DNA from: Clostridia bacterium
Lineage (GTDB): Bacteria > Bacillota > DSM-521 > Neomoorellales > SLTJ01
Assembly (NCBI GenBank): GCA_014360105.1
Contig: JACIYD010000062.1
Span: 1-7,751 of the forward strand
DNA: 7,751 bases
Direction of reading: 5' to 3'
The notes below the pieces were generated by a model, which was given only the letters and a program-made list of their open reading frames with translations, was not told where the DNA came from and did not search any database. Made by a program: the position numbers and the translations under genes. Below are positions 1 to 7,461 of this stretch, piece by piece (within the stretch, counting starts at the first letter, position 1; each line of letters begins with the position of its first letter).

Positions 1-183
1 GCCGACGAATGTTTCCTTACCGGTACTGCGGCAGAGATCATCCCGGTATCAAAGCTCGACGGGCGGGTGATCGGCCAAGGACGGCCGGGACCGATAACCA
101 AGAACCTGATGCGCGCGTTCCACGAGTTAACCCGGTTGGAAGGCGAACCAATCTACGTCGAGCCGGTGGCGGCTTCGCGGTAA
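1..183 (+). CDS. ilvE: Branched-chain amino acid aminotransferase, C-terminal fragment
   Basis: The 3' end of a class IV, PLP-dependent aminotransferase that interconverts branched-chain 2-keto acids and valine, leucine and isoleucine in the cytoplasm. Only the last 60 residues are present, with base 1 in frame and a TAA at 181-183. The fragment contains the family's C-terminal signature: [12 protein letters not shown], where the GTAAE segment helps hold the PLP phosphate, then a [17 protein letters not shown] stretch and a final helix ending near EGEPIYV. The lysine that binds PLP lies upstream of the window. It is the first gene visible in an ilv-leu cluster and ends 12 bases before the preferred ilvD start, so co-transcription is likely. 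A D-amino-acid aminotransferase or aminodeoxychorismate lyase is less likely because of the [15 protein letters not shown] pattern and the neighbours. Confidence 0.93.
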   Translation, partial: ADECFLTGTAAEIIPVSKLDGRVIGQGRPGPITKNLMRAFHELTRLEGEPIYVEPVAASR

Positions 184-187
184 GGGG
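182..187 (+). promoter_or_regulatory. Ribosome binding site that decides the ilvD start
   Basis: AAGGGG lies 8 bases upstream of TTG 196. It overlaps the alternative GTG at 187 and so could not serve it. The site begins inside the ilvE stop codon, which suggests translational coupling between the two genes. Confidence 0.6.
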
Positions 188-195
188 TGCGGGTC

Positions 196-1854
196 TTGCG
201 TAGCGAGGTAATTAAGAAAGGGCTGGAAAAGGCACCCCACCGTTCCTTGCTGCGTGCTCTGGGCCTGACCGAGGCAGAGATCCAAAGGCCGCTGGTGGGT
301 ATCGTTAATTCTTTCAACGAAGTCGTGCCCGGCCACCTGCACCTGGCGAGCATTGCCGCGGCGGTCAAGGCCGGGGTGCGCCTGGCGGGCGGTACGCCGC
401 TGGAGTTTTCTACCATTGCCATCTGCGACGGCCTGGCGATGAATCATGCGGGCATGCGGTACTCGCTGGCCAGCCGCGAAGTGATCGCCGACAGCATTGA
501 GTTAATGGTCCAGGCTCATGCATTCGATGCTCTGGTTTTCATTCCTAACTGCGATAAGGTAGTTCCGGGCATGCTCATGGCCGCCGCCCGCCTTAACCTG
601 CCTTCTATTTTTATCAGTGGCGGCCCCATGCTGGCCGGCCGCTTCCGGGGGGAACCGGTAAGCCTTGTCAAGGTCTTTGAGGCCGTAGGGGCGGTGGCCG
701 CGGGCCGCATGAGCGCAGAGGAACTGGCTTTACTGGAGGAAGAAGCCTGTCCCGGTTGCGGCTCCTGCGCCGGCATGTTTACGGCCAACTCCATGAACTG
801 CCTGACGGAGGCTCTGGGCCTGGCCCTGCCGGGAAACGGCACCATTCCGGCGGTGGCAGCGGCGCGCCTGCGGCTGGCCAAAGAGGCGGGCAGGCAGGTG
901 ATGGAGTTGTGGCAACGCCAGCTTTGCCCCCGTGATATTCTAACCGAAGAAGCCTTTGCCAACGCCCTGGCAGTCGATATGGCCCTCGGCTGTTCCACCA
1001 ATACCGCCTTACACCTGCCGGCGGTGGCTCATGAAGTAGGCGTGGAACTGCCCCTCGAGCAATTCGCGTTGATGAGCGCGAAAACGCCCAATCTCTGCCG
1101 CCTTAGTCCGGCAGGGCCCTACCACCTGGAAGATTTTCACGCCGCCGGCGGGGTGCCGGCCTTGATGGCGGAGCTGGACGCCCACGGCCTCCTGCCGGGC
1201 AATCCTCTCACCGTTACGGGGAAACGGGTTAAGGAAAACCTTGCGGGCAAGACAATTAAGTTGCCTGAGGTCATCCGGTGCGTGACGAAACCTTACAGTC
1301 CCGACGGCGGCCTGGCGGTGCTTCGGGGAAACCTCGCCCCGGAAGGTGCGGTGGTCAAGAAAGCGGCGGTGGCCCCCGGTATGTTGCGGCACCGCGGCCC
1401 GGCGCGGGTTTTTGACGGCGAAGAGGCGGCGACGCGGGCCATTCTTGAAGGAACGATTAAGGCCGGAGACGTGGTGATCATTCGTTACGAGGGACCCAAG
1501 GGCGGGCCGGGCATGCCGGAAATGCTTACGCCTACCGCGGCCCTGGCGGGGATGGGCTTGGATGACCGGGTGGCGCTCCTGACCGACGGCCGTTTTTCCG
1601 GTGCCACGCGGGGTGCGTCCATCGGCCACGTCGCTCCCGAAGCTTTCGTCGGCGGGCCGTTGGCCCTTGTGCGGGACGGCGACCTGATAAGCATCGACAT
1701 TCCGGCGGGTGCTTTGCATCTTGAGTTAGGGGCGGAGGAAATAGCCAAGAGGCGCCAGGCCTGGACGCCCCCCGCCCCGAAGGCGACGGGCGGTTATTTG
1801 GCCCGCTATCAAGCAATGGTAGGTTCGGCCAGCCGGGGGGCCATCCTAAGTTAG
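196..1854 (+). CDS. ilvD: Dihydroxy-acid dehydratase
   Basis: Dehydrates 2,3-dihydroxy-isovalerate and 2,3-dihydroxy-3-methylvalerate to the 2-keto acids that precede valine, leucine and isoleucine; an Fe-S and Mg enzyme of the IlvD/Edd family. From TTG 196 it is 552 residues, normal for the family. Visible motifs: [10 protein letters not shown] near 38-47, CDGLAMNH from residue 77, [10 protein letters not shown] with C119 and K121, CPGCGSC with C185, C188 and C191, and the catalytic-serine region [11 protein letters not shown] (serine about 468). Where [2Fe-2S] dehydratases usually have a TPCN cysteine this protein has VPGH, as E. coli IlvD does, so an oxygen-labile [4Fe-4S] type is my inference. 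TTG is preferred over GTG 187 because it gives the typical (M)[17 protein letters not shown]-terminus and correct ribosome site spacing. Downstream ilvB starts after 19 bases. Confidence 0.96.
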   Translation: MRSEVIKKGLEKAPHRSLLRALGLTEAEIQRPLVGIVNSFNEVVPGHLHLASIAAAVKAGVRLAGGTPLEFSTIAICDGLAMNHAGMRYSLASREVIADSIELMVQAHAFDALVFIPNCDKVVPGMLMAAARLNLPSIFISGGPMLAGRFRGEPVSLVKVFEAVGAVAAGRMSAEELALLEEEACPGCGSCAGMFTANSMNCLTEALGLALPGNGTIPAVAAARLRLAKEAGRQVMELWQRQLCPRDILTEEAFANALAVDMALGCSTNTALHLPAVAHEVGVELPLEQFALMSAKTPNLCRLSPAGPYHLEDFHAAGGVPALMAELDAHGLLPGNPLTVTGKRVKENLAGKTIKLPEVIRCVTKPYSPDGGLAVLRGNLAPEGAVVKKAAVAPGMLRHRGPARVFDGEEAATRAILEGTIKAGDVVIIRYEGPKGGPGMPEMLTPTAALAGMGLDDRVALLTDGRFSGATRGASIGHVAPEAFVGGPLALVRDGDLISIDIPAGALHLELGAEEIAKRRQAWTPPAPKATGGYLARYQAMVGSASRGAILS

Positions 1855-1873
1855 ACGGTGAGGTGGCGCCCAA

Positions 1874-3631
1874 ATGACTCTAGCAACACGCAGCATCTCT
1901 CTGGCCAAGGAGGAGGCCCCTGCTTTGCTTTCGGGGGCGGAGATCGTCATTAAGGCCCTCGAGTACGAAGGAGTGGATACAGTATTCGGCTACCCGGGAG
2001 GAGCGGTGCTACCCCTCTACGATGCACTTTATTTTTCTTCTATTCGCCATATCCTGGTCCGGCATGAGCAAGGCGCGGCCCACGCGGCCGACGCCTATGC
2101 GCGGGCGACGGGCCGGGTTGGGGTTTGCTTTGCCACCTCGGGCCCAGGAGCAACGAACTTGGTGACCGGCCTGGCGAATGCCTACATGGATTCTATTCCC
2201 GTTGTGGCCTTCACCGGCCAGGTGCCGCTTGATCTCTTGGGGCGCGATTCCTTTCAGGAGGCAGACATCACCGGCATTACGTTGCCGATTACCAAGCACA
2301 ATTTTCTCGTAAAAAGGGTGGAAGAGCTCGCATCGGTGATCCGTAAGGCCTTTTACCTCGCGCGGACCGGCCGGCCGGGCCCGGTGCTCATCGACCTCCC
2401 CAAGGATCTGACCTTGCGGCTGGCAGAGTTTAAGCCGCCGCAGGAGGTTAGTATTCCCGGTTATCGCGCCGAACCCCGCCTGGATACGTCCGCTGTGGCC
2501 GCGGCCGCTGAGGCCGTGGCGCGGGCCAAGCGGCCGCTGATCTTTGCCGGAGGCGGGGTAATTGCGGCCGACGCGGCACCAGAACTGATGGCGCTGGTCG
2601 AACGCACGGGCATGCCGGTAGTAACCAGCCTGATGGGTAAGGGCGCTTTTCCGGAAGACCACCCTCTGGCCCTGGGGATGCTGGGCATGCACGGCACCAC
2701 TTATGCGAACTTTGCCGTCTCTCACTGCGATCTTCTCCTCGGCCTGGGCGTGCGGTTTGACGACCGGGCTACGGGCAATATCGAAACCTTTGCCCCGCAT
2801 GCGAAAATCATTCACATCGATATCGACCCGGCGGAAATCGGCAAGAACGTGCCGGCCGATATCGGCGTAGTCGGTAATGTGAAGATGGTCTTGCGTGCCC
2901 TCCTGGAGGCGCTCGGGGAGACGCCCGATGTTCATGCCTGGCAGAATCAGGTGGCCCAGTGGCGCCGGCTCTACCCCCTGACCTACGACCAGGGAAAGGA
3001 GGAGCTGAAGCCGCAGTTTGTGGTCCGACAGGTCTACGAACTGACGCGCGGTGAGGCCATCATTACCACCGACGTCGGCCAGAACCAGATGTGGGCGGCC
3101 CAGTACTATCTTTGCCGCCGGCCGCGCAGCTTTATCAGCTCGGGCGGCCTGGGGACGATGGGTTTTGGCCTGCCGGCGGCGGTGGGAGCGCAGGTGGGAC
3201 GACCGGGAGAAACGGTGATCGATATCGCCGGCGACGGCAGTCTCCAGATGACCGTGCAAGAACTGGCAACAGTAGCCCAGTACCAGTTGCCCATTAAGAT
3301 TTGTCTCCTGAATAACGGCTACCTGGGTATGGTGCGCCAGTGGCAGGAGCTTTTTCACGGCGAACGTTATTCTCAGGTGGATCTGAGCCAGGGCGGACCC
3401 GATTTTGTCAAGCTGGCCCGGGCCTACGGCATCGGGGCGCGGCGTGTCACCCGCCCCCAGGAAGTGAAGCCGGCACTGGAAGAAGCCTTGGCCGCCCCCG
3501 GGGCCTACTTGCTGGAATTTGCCGTGAGCCGGAAAGAAAATGTTTTTCCCATGGTCCCACCGGGCGGTTCTCTGGACCAGATGCTGGGAGGGAAGAAGCC
3601 GCATGAAACACACCCTAAGCGTTCTGGTTGA
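1874..3631 (+). CDS. ilvB: Acetolactate synthase, large catalytic subunit
   Basis: ThDP-, Mg- and FAD-dependent synthase that condenses two pyruvates to 2-acetolactate, or pyruvate with 2-ketobutyrate to acetohydroxybutyrate, the first common step of the pathway. The 585 residues show the usual three domains: an N-terminal pyrimidine-binding domain with VFGYPGG near 37-43 and the catalytic glutamate E65 in RHEQGA; a central domain with the FAD-contacting VRFDDRATG near 293-301; and a C-terminal ThDP domain with GDG at 453-455 and NN at 480-481 followed by GYLGMVRQWQ. These features fit the biosynthetic, FAD-binding enzyme rather than the catabolic AlsS. GAGGTGG at 1860-1866 lies 7 bases before the ATG. 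The last dozen codons, rich in K, P and H, are read over the start of ilvN, a 29-base overlap expected to couple translation of the two subunits. Confidence 0.97.
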   Translation: MTLATRSISLAKEEAPALLSGAEIVIKALEYEGVDTVFGYPGGAVLPLYDALYFSSIRHILVRHEQGAAHAADAYARATGRVGVCFATSGPGATNLVTGLANAYMDSIPVVAFTGQVPLDLLGRDSFQEADITGITLPITKHNFLVKRVEELASVIRKAFYLARTGRPGPVLIDLPKDLTLRLAEFKPPQEVSIPGYRAEPRLDTSAVAAAAEAVARAKRPLIFAGGGVIAADAAPELMALVERTGMPVVTSLMGKGAFPEDHPLALGMLGMHGTTYANFAVSHCDLLLGLGVRFDDRATGNIETFAPHAKIIHIDIDPAEIGKNVPADIGVVGNVKMVLRALLEALGETPDVHAWQNQVAQWRRLYPLTYDQGKEELKPQFVVRQVYELTRGEAIITTDVGQNQMWAAQYYLCRRPRSFISSGGLGTMGFGLPAAVGAQVGRPGETVIDIAGDGSLQMTVQELATVAQYQLPIKICLLNNGYLGMVRQWQELFHGERYSQVDLSQGGPDFVKLARAYGIGARRVTRPQEVKPALEEALAAPGAYLLEFAVSRKENVFPMVPPGGSLDQMLGGKKPHETHPKRSG

Positions 3632-4109
3632 GAATCAGCCCGGAGTACTGGCCCGTATTGCCGGGCTTTTCAGCCGCCGCGGCTATAATATCGATAGTCT
3701 GGCGGTGGGGCGCACGGAAAACCCTGCTTTTGCCCGGATGACTATCGTCGTCGACGGGGACGATCGCGTGATCGAGCAGGTGAGCAAGCAGTTGCATAAG
3801 CTGGTGGACGTCATCCACGTGCGCGATATCACGAATGAGCCCTTCGTCGACCGCGAACTCATTCTTATTAAGGTGAATGCCGAGCCGGCGCAGCGCGGTG
3901 AAATCATGCAGATTGTGGATATTTTCCGCGCTCATATCGTTGATATCGGCCGGAACAGCCTGATCATCGAGTGTACGGGTGATGAGGGAAAGATCAATGC
4001 CATTCAGGACTCCTTGGAGCCCTTTGGCATCCGGGAAGTAGTCCGTACGGGCCGGATCGCCATGATGCGGGGGGTACGGGACATCGACGAGGAGGAAGAT
4101 CATGCCTAG
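3603..4109 (+). CDS. ilvN: Acetolactate synthase, small regulatory subunit
   Basis: Regulatory partner of IlvB; it raises catalytic activity and usually confers valine feedback inhibition. It has 168 residues, matching the long IlvH type rather than the short E. coli IlvN. Residues 2 to about 75 are an ACT domain with N11-Q-P-G14-VLARIAGLF and RRGYNIDSL; these loops bind valine at the ACT dimer interface in characterised homologues. Residues from about 80 to 160 form the second ACT-like domain, and the tail is acidic (DIDEEEDH). The ATG at 3603 is chosen because [16 protein letters not shown] is the canonical start and GGGAGGG at 3586-3592 lies 10 bases upstream; an in-frame ATG at 3540 would add residues unlike the family. 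It overlaps ilvB by 29 bases and leuA by 8. Confidence 0.95.
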   Translation: MKHTLSVLVENQPGVLARIAGLFSRRGYNIDSLAVGRTENPAFARMTIVVDGDDRVIEQVSKQLHKLVDVIHVRDITNEPFVDRELILIKVNAEPAQRGEIMQIVDIFRAHIVDIGRNSLIIECTGDEGKINAIQDSLEPFGIREVVRTGRIAMMRGVRDIDEEEDHA

Positions 4110-5667
4110 GCGCGTCTACATCTTTGATACTACCCTGCGCGATGGTGCCCAATCACCCGGGGTTTGCCTCAACGTCCAAGAAAAGCTGGAGATCGCGCGG
4201 CAGTTGGCCAGATTGAACGTGGACGTAATCGAGGCCGGTTTCCCCGCCTCCTCCCCTGGCGAGTTTGAGGCGGTGCGGACGGTGGCGGAAAAGATTTCCG
4301 GGCCCACCATTGCCGGTCTGGCGCGGGTGGCCCTGTCCGACATCGATACCTGCTGGCGGGCAGTGAAGGCGGCGCGGCGGCCGCGCATCCACACTTTTAT
4401 CGCCACCTCCGACGTCCATCTTAAGTACAAGTTGCGGATGACGCGCGAGCAGGTGTTGGAAGCGGTGGACCGCGCGGTGCGGCACGCCAAGAACTATTGC
4501 GAAGACGTAGAGTTCTCGCCGGAGGACGCTTCCCGCAGCGACCTGGCTTTTCTCATCCAGGTGCTTACCGTGGCCGTGGAAGCGGGGGCCACGGTGTTAA
4601 ACATCCCGGATACGGTCGGCTACGCTACGCCGGAGGAGTTCGCCGCCTTTATCCGGGAGATCCGGCGCGGCGTGCCCCATCTGGACCGGGTCATCTTGAG
4701 CGTGCACTGCCATAACGACCTGGGTCTCGCCGTAGCCAATTCGCTGGCGGCGGTGCAGGAGGGCGTACAGCAGGTGGAGTGCACGGTCAACGGCATCGGC
4801 GAACGCGCGGGCAATACCGCGCTGGAGGAAGTGGTGATGGCTCTTTACACGCGCCGCGACATCTACGGCGCGGAAACGGCCATCCGTACCGAGGAAATCT
4901 ACCGCACCAGCCGCCTGGTTGCAAGCCTTTCCGGCATGCCGGTCCAGTATAACAAGGCGGTGGTCGGCCGCAATGCCTTTCAGCACGCTTCCGGCATCCA
5001 CCAGGACGGCGTGCTCAAAGAGCGTACCACCTACGAGATCATGAACGCCGCGACCATCGGGCTGGTGACGGAGCATATCGTTCTGGGCAAGTATTCCGGG
5101 CGGCACGCCTTCCGGCACCGCCTGGAGCAGCTTGGTTTTCATCTTGACGATGAGGAGTTGGAGCAGGCCTTCTTCCGCTTTAAAAACCTGGCCGACCGCA
5201 AGAGCGAGATTACCGATCGTGACCTGGAAGCGATCGTCAGGCACGAGCTCAAAACCATCCCGGAGAAGTTTCAGTTGGAGAGTATGCACATCTCGTCCGG
5301 CACGAACGTGGTGCCAACGGCCACCGTCGGCCTGAAAGTCAACGGCACCCTGCTTCAGGAGGCGGCCTGCGGCGAGGGTCCGGTGGACGCCACCTTCAAG
5401 GCCATCGACAAGATTACCGGCCTGCCGGTAGCCCTGCGCAATTATACGCTCAACGCGGTAAGCGGCGGCAAGGATGCGATGGGCGAGGTAACCGTCCACG
5501 TCGAATACGAGGGTCGCGGCTTCCTGGGACGGGGCTTGAGCACGGACATCATCGAGGCGAGCGCCAAAGCCTATATCAACGCCTTGAACAAACTGGCCTT
5601 TGAGTACGGCGACGCGGTGCTTGCCGGTAAATGTACACGAGAGATACAGCAGGGGGGCAGCGATTGA
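4102..5667 (+). CDS. leuA: 2-isopropylmalate synthase
   Basis: Condenses acetyl-CoA with 2-ketoisovalerate to 2-isopropylmalate, the committed and normally leucine-inhibited step of leucine synthesis. The 521 residues comprise a TIM-barrel catalytic domain (1 to about 270) with [12 protein letters not shown] at 9-20 (metal ligand D14), HCHNDLGLA at 202-210 (metal ligands H202 and H204) and [11 protein letters not shown] at 233-243; a linker with [13 protein letters not shown] at 291-303; and a C-terminal LeuA allosteric domain from about 390, with [13 protein letters not shown] at 424-436. The presence of that domain favours leucine feedback control and argues against a homocitrate synthase. 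Full length, with [11 protein letters not shown] near 45-55, favours LeuA over citramalate synthase. Residue 16 is Ala where LeuA usually has Glu. GAGGAGG at 4089-4095 lies 6 bases before the ATG; the start overlaps ilvN by 8 bases. Confidence 0.96.
   Translation: MPRRVYIFDTTLRDGAQSPGVCLNVQEKLEIARQLARLNVDVIEAGFPASSPGEFEAVRTVAEKISGPTIAGLARVALSDIDTCWRAVKAARRPRIHTFIATSDVHLKYKLRMTREQVLEAVDRAVRHAKNYCEDVEFSPEDASRSDLAFLIQVLTVAVEAGATVLNIPDTVGYATPEEFAAFIREIRRGVPHLDRVILSVHCHNDLGLAVANSLAAVQEGVQQVECTVNGIGERAGNTALEEVVMALYTRRDIYGAETAIRTEEIYRTSRLVASLSGMPVQYNKAVVGRNAFQHASGIHQDGVLKERTTYEIMNAATIGLVTEHIVLGKYSGRHAFRHRLEQLGFHLDDEELEQAFFRFKNLADRKSEITDRDLEAIVRHELKTIPEKFQLESMHISSGTNVVPTATVGLKVNGTLLQEAACGEGPVDATFKAIDKITGLPVALRNYTLNAVSGGKDAMGEVTVHVEYEGRGFLGRGLSTDIIEASAKAYINALNKLAFEYGDAVLAGKCTREIQQGGSD
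5651..5657 (+). promoter_or_regulatory. Ribosome binding site that decides the leuC start
   Basis: AGGGGGG inside the last codons of leuA sits 6 bases before TTG 5664. It lies downstream of the ATG at 5631, so it cannot serve that codon. This supports the TTG as the leuC start. Confidence 0.65.
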
Positions 5668-6932
5668 CTTTGCGCCAGACCATTACGGAAAAAATCCTGG
5701 CGGCGCACGCCGGGCTGGAGGAAGTACGACCGGGGCAATTGATTAACGCCAGGGTCGACCTGGTCTTGGGTAACGACATCACGGCTCCCCTGGCCATCCA
5801 GGAGTTTCAAAAGCTTGGTCTTGGCCGCGTCTTCGATCCGGAGCGGGTGGTACTCGTACCGGATCACTTCACGCCCAACAAGGACATCCCCTCGGCCGAG
5901 CAGGCCAAACTGGTGCGCGACTTTGCCCGGGAGTACGGTATCACCCACTATTACGAGGTAGGCCGCCTGGGCATCGAGCACTGCCTCCTCCCGGAGGAAG
6001 GCCTGGTGCTGCCGGGCGACCTGGTGATCGGGGCTGACTCGCATACCTGTACCTACGGCGCGCTGGGGGCTTTTGCTACCGGCATCGGCAGTACCGATAT
6101 GGCGGCGGCGCTGGCCACCGGCGAGGCCTGGTTCAGGGTACCGGAGACCCTGAAACTGGTTTACTACGGTTCCTTGCGGCCCTGGGTGGGCGGCAAGGAT
6201 CTCATCCTTTACACCATCGGCAAGATCGGCGTGGACGGAGCGCGTTACATGGCGCTGGAGTTTACCGGCGAGACCATCAGCCGCCTTTCCATGCCCGGCC
6301 GCTTTAGCATGGCCAACATGGCCGTGGAGGCGGGGGCCAAGAACGGCATTTTCATCCCCGACGCGGCGACCATCAACTACGTGGAAAAGCGGGCGAAACG
6401 GCCTTATCGCCTTTTTACCAGCGATGCCGACGCCGCCTACGCGGAAGTCATCGAGATCGACGTCCGTGGCCTGGAGCCGCAGGTCGCCTACCCGCCCTCG
6501 CCGGAAAACGTCCATCCCGTAAGCGAGGCGCGTGGCATCGAGATCGACCAAGTGGTCATCGGCTCCTGTACCAACGGCTGGCTGGAGGACTTGCGCCAGG
6601 CCGCTCAGGTGATGCGCGGGCAGCGGGTGCATCGGCGGGTGCGCTGTATCGTCATCCCGGGCACGGCCAGGGTGATGCGCGAGGCGATCAAGGAAGGCCT
6701 CATCGACGTTTTCCTCGAGGCCGGGGCCGCGGTGAGCACGCCCACCTGCGGGCCGTGTCTCGGAGGCCATATGGGTGTCCTCGCCCGGGGGGAAAGGGCC
6801 GTGGCCACCACCAACCGTAATTTCGTCGGGCGCATGGGCCACGTGGAGAGCGAGGTCTACCTGGCCAATCCGGCGGTCGCGGCCGCTAGCGCCGTCTTGG
6901 GCCGCATTGCCAGTCCGGAAGAGCTGGTATGA
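5664..6932 (+). CDS. leuC: 3-isopropylmalate dehydratase, large subunit (HacA/LeuC2 type)
   Basis: Catalytic large subunit of isopropylmalate isomerase, a [4Fe-4S] aconitase-family enzyme that works only with LeuD to convert 2- to 3-isopropylmalate. From TTG 5664 it has 422 residues, the length of the compact clostridial/archaeal class rather than the longer E. coli LeuC. Visible motifs: [11 protein letters not shown] at 7-17, [25 protein letters not shown] near 123-147, cluster cysteines C302 in GSCTNG and C362/C365 in [10 protein letters not shown], and [10 protein letters not shown] near 384-393. TTG is chosen because the protein then starts (M)[11 protein letters not shown], as relatives do, and overlaps the leuA stop by 4 bases (TTGA). 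The ATG at 5631 would add 11 atypical residues. Residue 306 is Trp where GSCTNGR normally has Arg. A homoaconitase role is possible from the family alone, but the leu context argues for leucine synthesis. Confidence 0.95.
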   Translation: MTLRQTITEKILAAHAGLEEVRPGQLINARVDLVLGNDITAPLAIQEFQKLGLGRVFDPERVVLVPDHFTPNKDIPSAEQAKLVRDFAREYGITHYYEVGRLGIEHCLLPEEGLVLPGDLVIGADSHTCTYGALGAFATGIGSTDMAAALATGEAWFRVPETLKLVYYGSLRPWVGGKDLILYTIGKIGVDGARYMALEFTGETISRLSMPGRFSMANMAVEAGAKNGIFIPDAATINYVEKRAKRPYRLFTSDADAAYAEVIEIDVRGLEPQVAYPPSPENVHPVSEARGIEIDQVVIGSCTNGWLEDLRQAAQVMRGQRVHRRVRCIVIPGTARVMREAIKEGLIDVFLEAGAAVSTPTCGPCLGGHMGVLARGERAVATTNRNFVGRMGHVESEVYLANPAVAAASAVLGRIASPEELV

Positions 6933-7126
6933 ACGGCCTACGCCATCGGGGCCGCAAGACCACGCCGCTGCGGGGGCAGGCCTGGGATTTGCAAGACTAC
7001 CTGGCAAGATGGGGGCGGGTTTGGCGTATCTCGATTTTTGCCGGGCGGTCTTTGGCTGCCAGCGCAAGACTTTTAGCCTCATGGCGAGCCGGGCTTTACG
7101 TGCAAGCGACAGCGCAAGCCTACGAA

Positions 7127-7140
7127 GGCCATGGACGGCC
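7127..7140 (+). other. Copy 1 hairpin with AUGGAC hexaloop
   Basis: GGCC 7127-7130 pairs with GGCC 7137-7140 around the six-base loop ATGGAC, which contains ANGGA. The stem is short (4 bp) but all G-C. The same hairpin occurs in copy 2 with different flanks. Confidence 0.55.
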
Positions 7141-7144
7141 ACCA

Positions 7145-7184
7145 GCTCCCGCGGCGCCAGGGATGGCGCGCACGAGCCGGGAGC
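7145..7184 (+). other. Copy 1 two-tier hairpin with AGGGAU hexaloop
   Basis: The inner stem GCGCC 7154-7158 / GGCGC 7165-7169 presents the loop AGGGAT. The outer stem GCTCCCG 7145-7151 / CGGGAGC 7178-7184 is a perfect 7-bp helix, with an asymmetric internal loop of 2 and 8 bases between them. It lies 4 bases after the AUGGAC hairpin. It has no T-run after it, so it is not an intrinsic terminator. Confidence 0.65.
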
Positions 7185-7378
7185 CCGCTGAAGTACGAGG
7201 CTCGCGGCGACATCGGTCCACCGGGTTGCGGTCGCGGGAGCAAACTTAGGCCTAGCCCCAGAAACTGGAATTTCGGGGGAGTACCCCACGGGGCGCGGCC
7301 GCACAAACGAAGGCGGGAAATTGCAGGGGGCAGGCCTGGGATTTGGTCCAAGCGACCTGGCAAGATGGTGGATAACCA

Positions 7379-7388
7379 GCGTTAACGC
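7379..7388 (+). repeat. Perfect 10-base palindrome specific to copy 2
   Basis: GCGTTAACGC lies in the region that differs between the two copies. It is short and may be chance; no regulator is suggested. Confidence 0.35.
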
Positions 7389-7412
7389 GGCCGAGGGCGG
7401 AGGCGGGCCGGA

Positions 7413-7426
7413 GGCCATGGACGGCC
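7413..7426 (+). other. Copy 2 hairpin with AUGGAC hexaloop
   Basis: GGCC 7413-7416 and GGCC 7423-7426 enclose ATGGAC, identical to the copy 1 hairpin. Its 3' arm can alternatively join a 7-bp hairpin at 7421-7437, so the two folds exclude each other. Confidence 0.5.
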
Positions 7427-7431
7427 GAAGC

Positions 7432-7461
7432 GGCCGTGGCGCCAGGGATGGCGCCTCGGCC
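7432..7461 (+). other. Copy 2 long hairpin with AGGGAU hexaloop
   Basis: GGCCG 7432-7436 pairs with CGGCC 7457-7461, then comes one T-T mismatch (7437/7456), then GGCGCC 7438-7443 pairs with GGCGCC 7450-7455 around the loop AGGGAT. Eleven pairs in all. The inner part and loop match copy 1, while the outer stem is made from different bases. It lies 5 bases after the AUGGAC hairpin. Confidence 0.65.

Larger units (their letters stand above)
6978..7253 (+). other. Long-range closing helix of copy 1
   Basis: AGGCCTGGG at 6978-6986 can pair with CTTAGGCCT at 7245-7253: seven Watson-Crick pairs and two G-U pairs, enclosing both GGA-loop hairpins. The wobble pairs form only in RNA of the + strand. 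AGGCCT is itself palindromic, so some pairing potential arises automatically; the claim rests on the flanking GGG/CTT also pairing. Confidence 0.45.
6970..7322 (+). repeat. Tandem structured element, copy 1
   Basis: This is the first of two direct copies. Landmarks shared exactly with copy 2 are GGGGGCAGGCCTGGGATTT at 6972-6990, ACCTGGCAAGATGG at 6999-7012, GGCCATGGACGGCC at 7127-7140, GGCGCCAGGGATGGCGC at 7153-7169, GGTCCACCGG at 7215-7224, a 20-base block at 7226-7245, CCAGAAACTGG at 7258-7268 and a 48-base identical block at 7275-7322. The part between 7013 and about 7124 has no clear counterpart and makes this copy roughly 68 bases longer than copy 2. I do not recognise the family. It could be a dispersed intergenic repeat, a structured RNA module, or a nonautonomous palindrome-bearing mobile element. 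Confidence 0.9.

Noticed and set aside
3540..3602. Upstream extension of ilvN from an ATG at 3540
   Set aside because: The added residues do not match IlvN/IlvH proteins, and ATG 3603 has its own ribosome site and the canonical N-terminus.
5631..5663. leuC start at ATG 5631
   Set aside because: It would add 11 residues absent from relatives, and the good ribosome site lies downstream of it.
6972..7018. G-quadruplex from runs of G
   Set aside because: The second loop is about 24 bases, too long for a canonical quadruplex.
6929..7249. A 106-codon + strand frame starting in an ATGA overlap with the leuC stop
   Set aside because: The start looks like a coupled gene, but the protein is Arg/Ala-rich, resembles nothing I know, is not like the LeuD N-terminus, and runs through hairpins whose indels break the frame in copy 2.
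7145..7461. Intrinsic terminators at the strong GC hairpins
   Set aside because: No T-run follows either hairpin.
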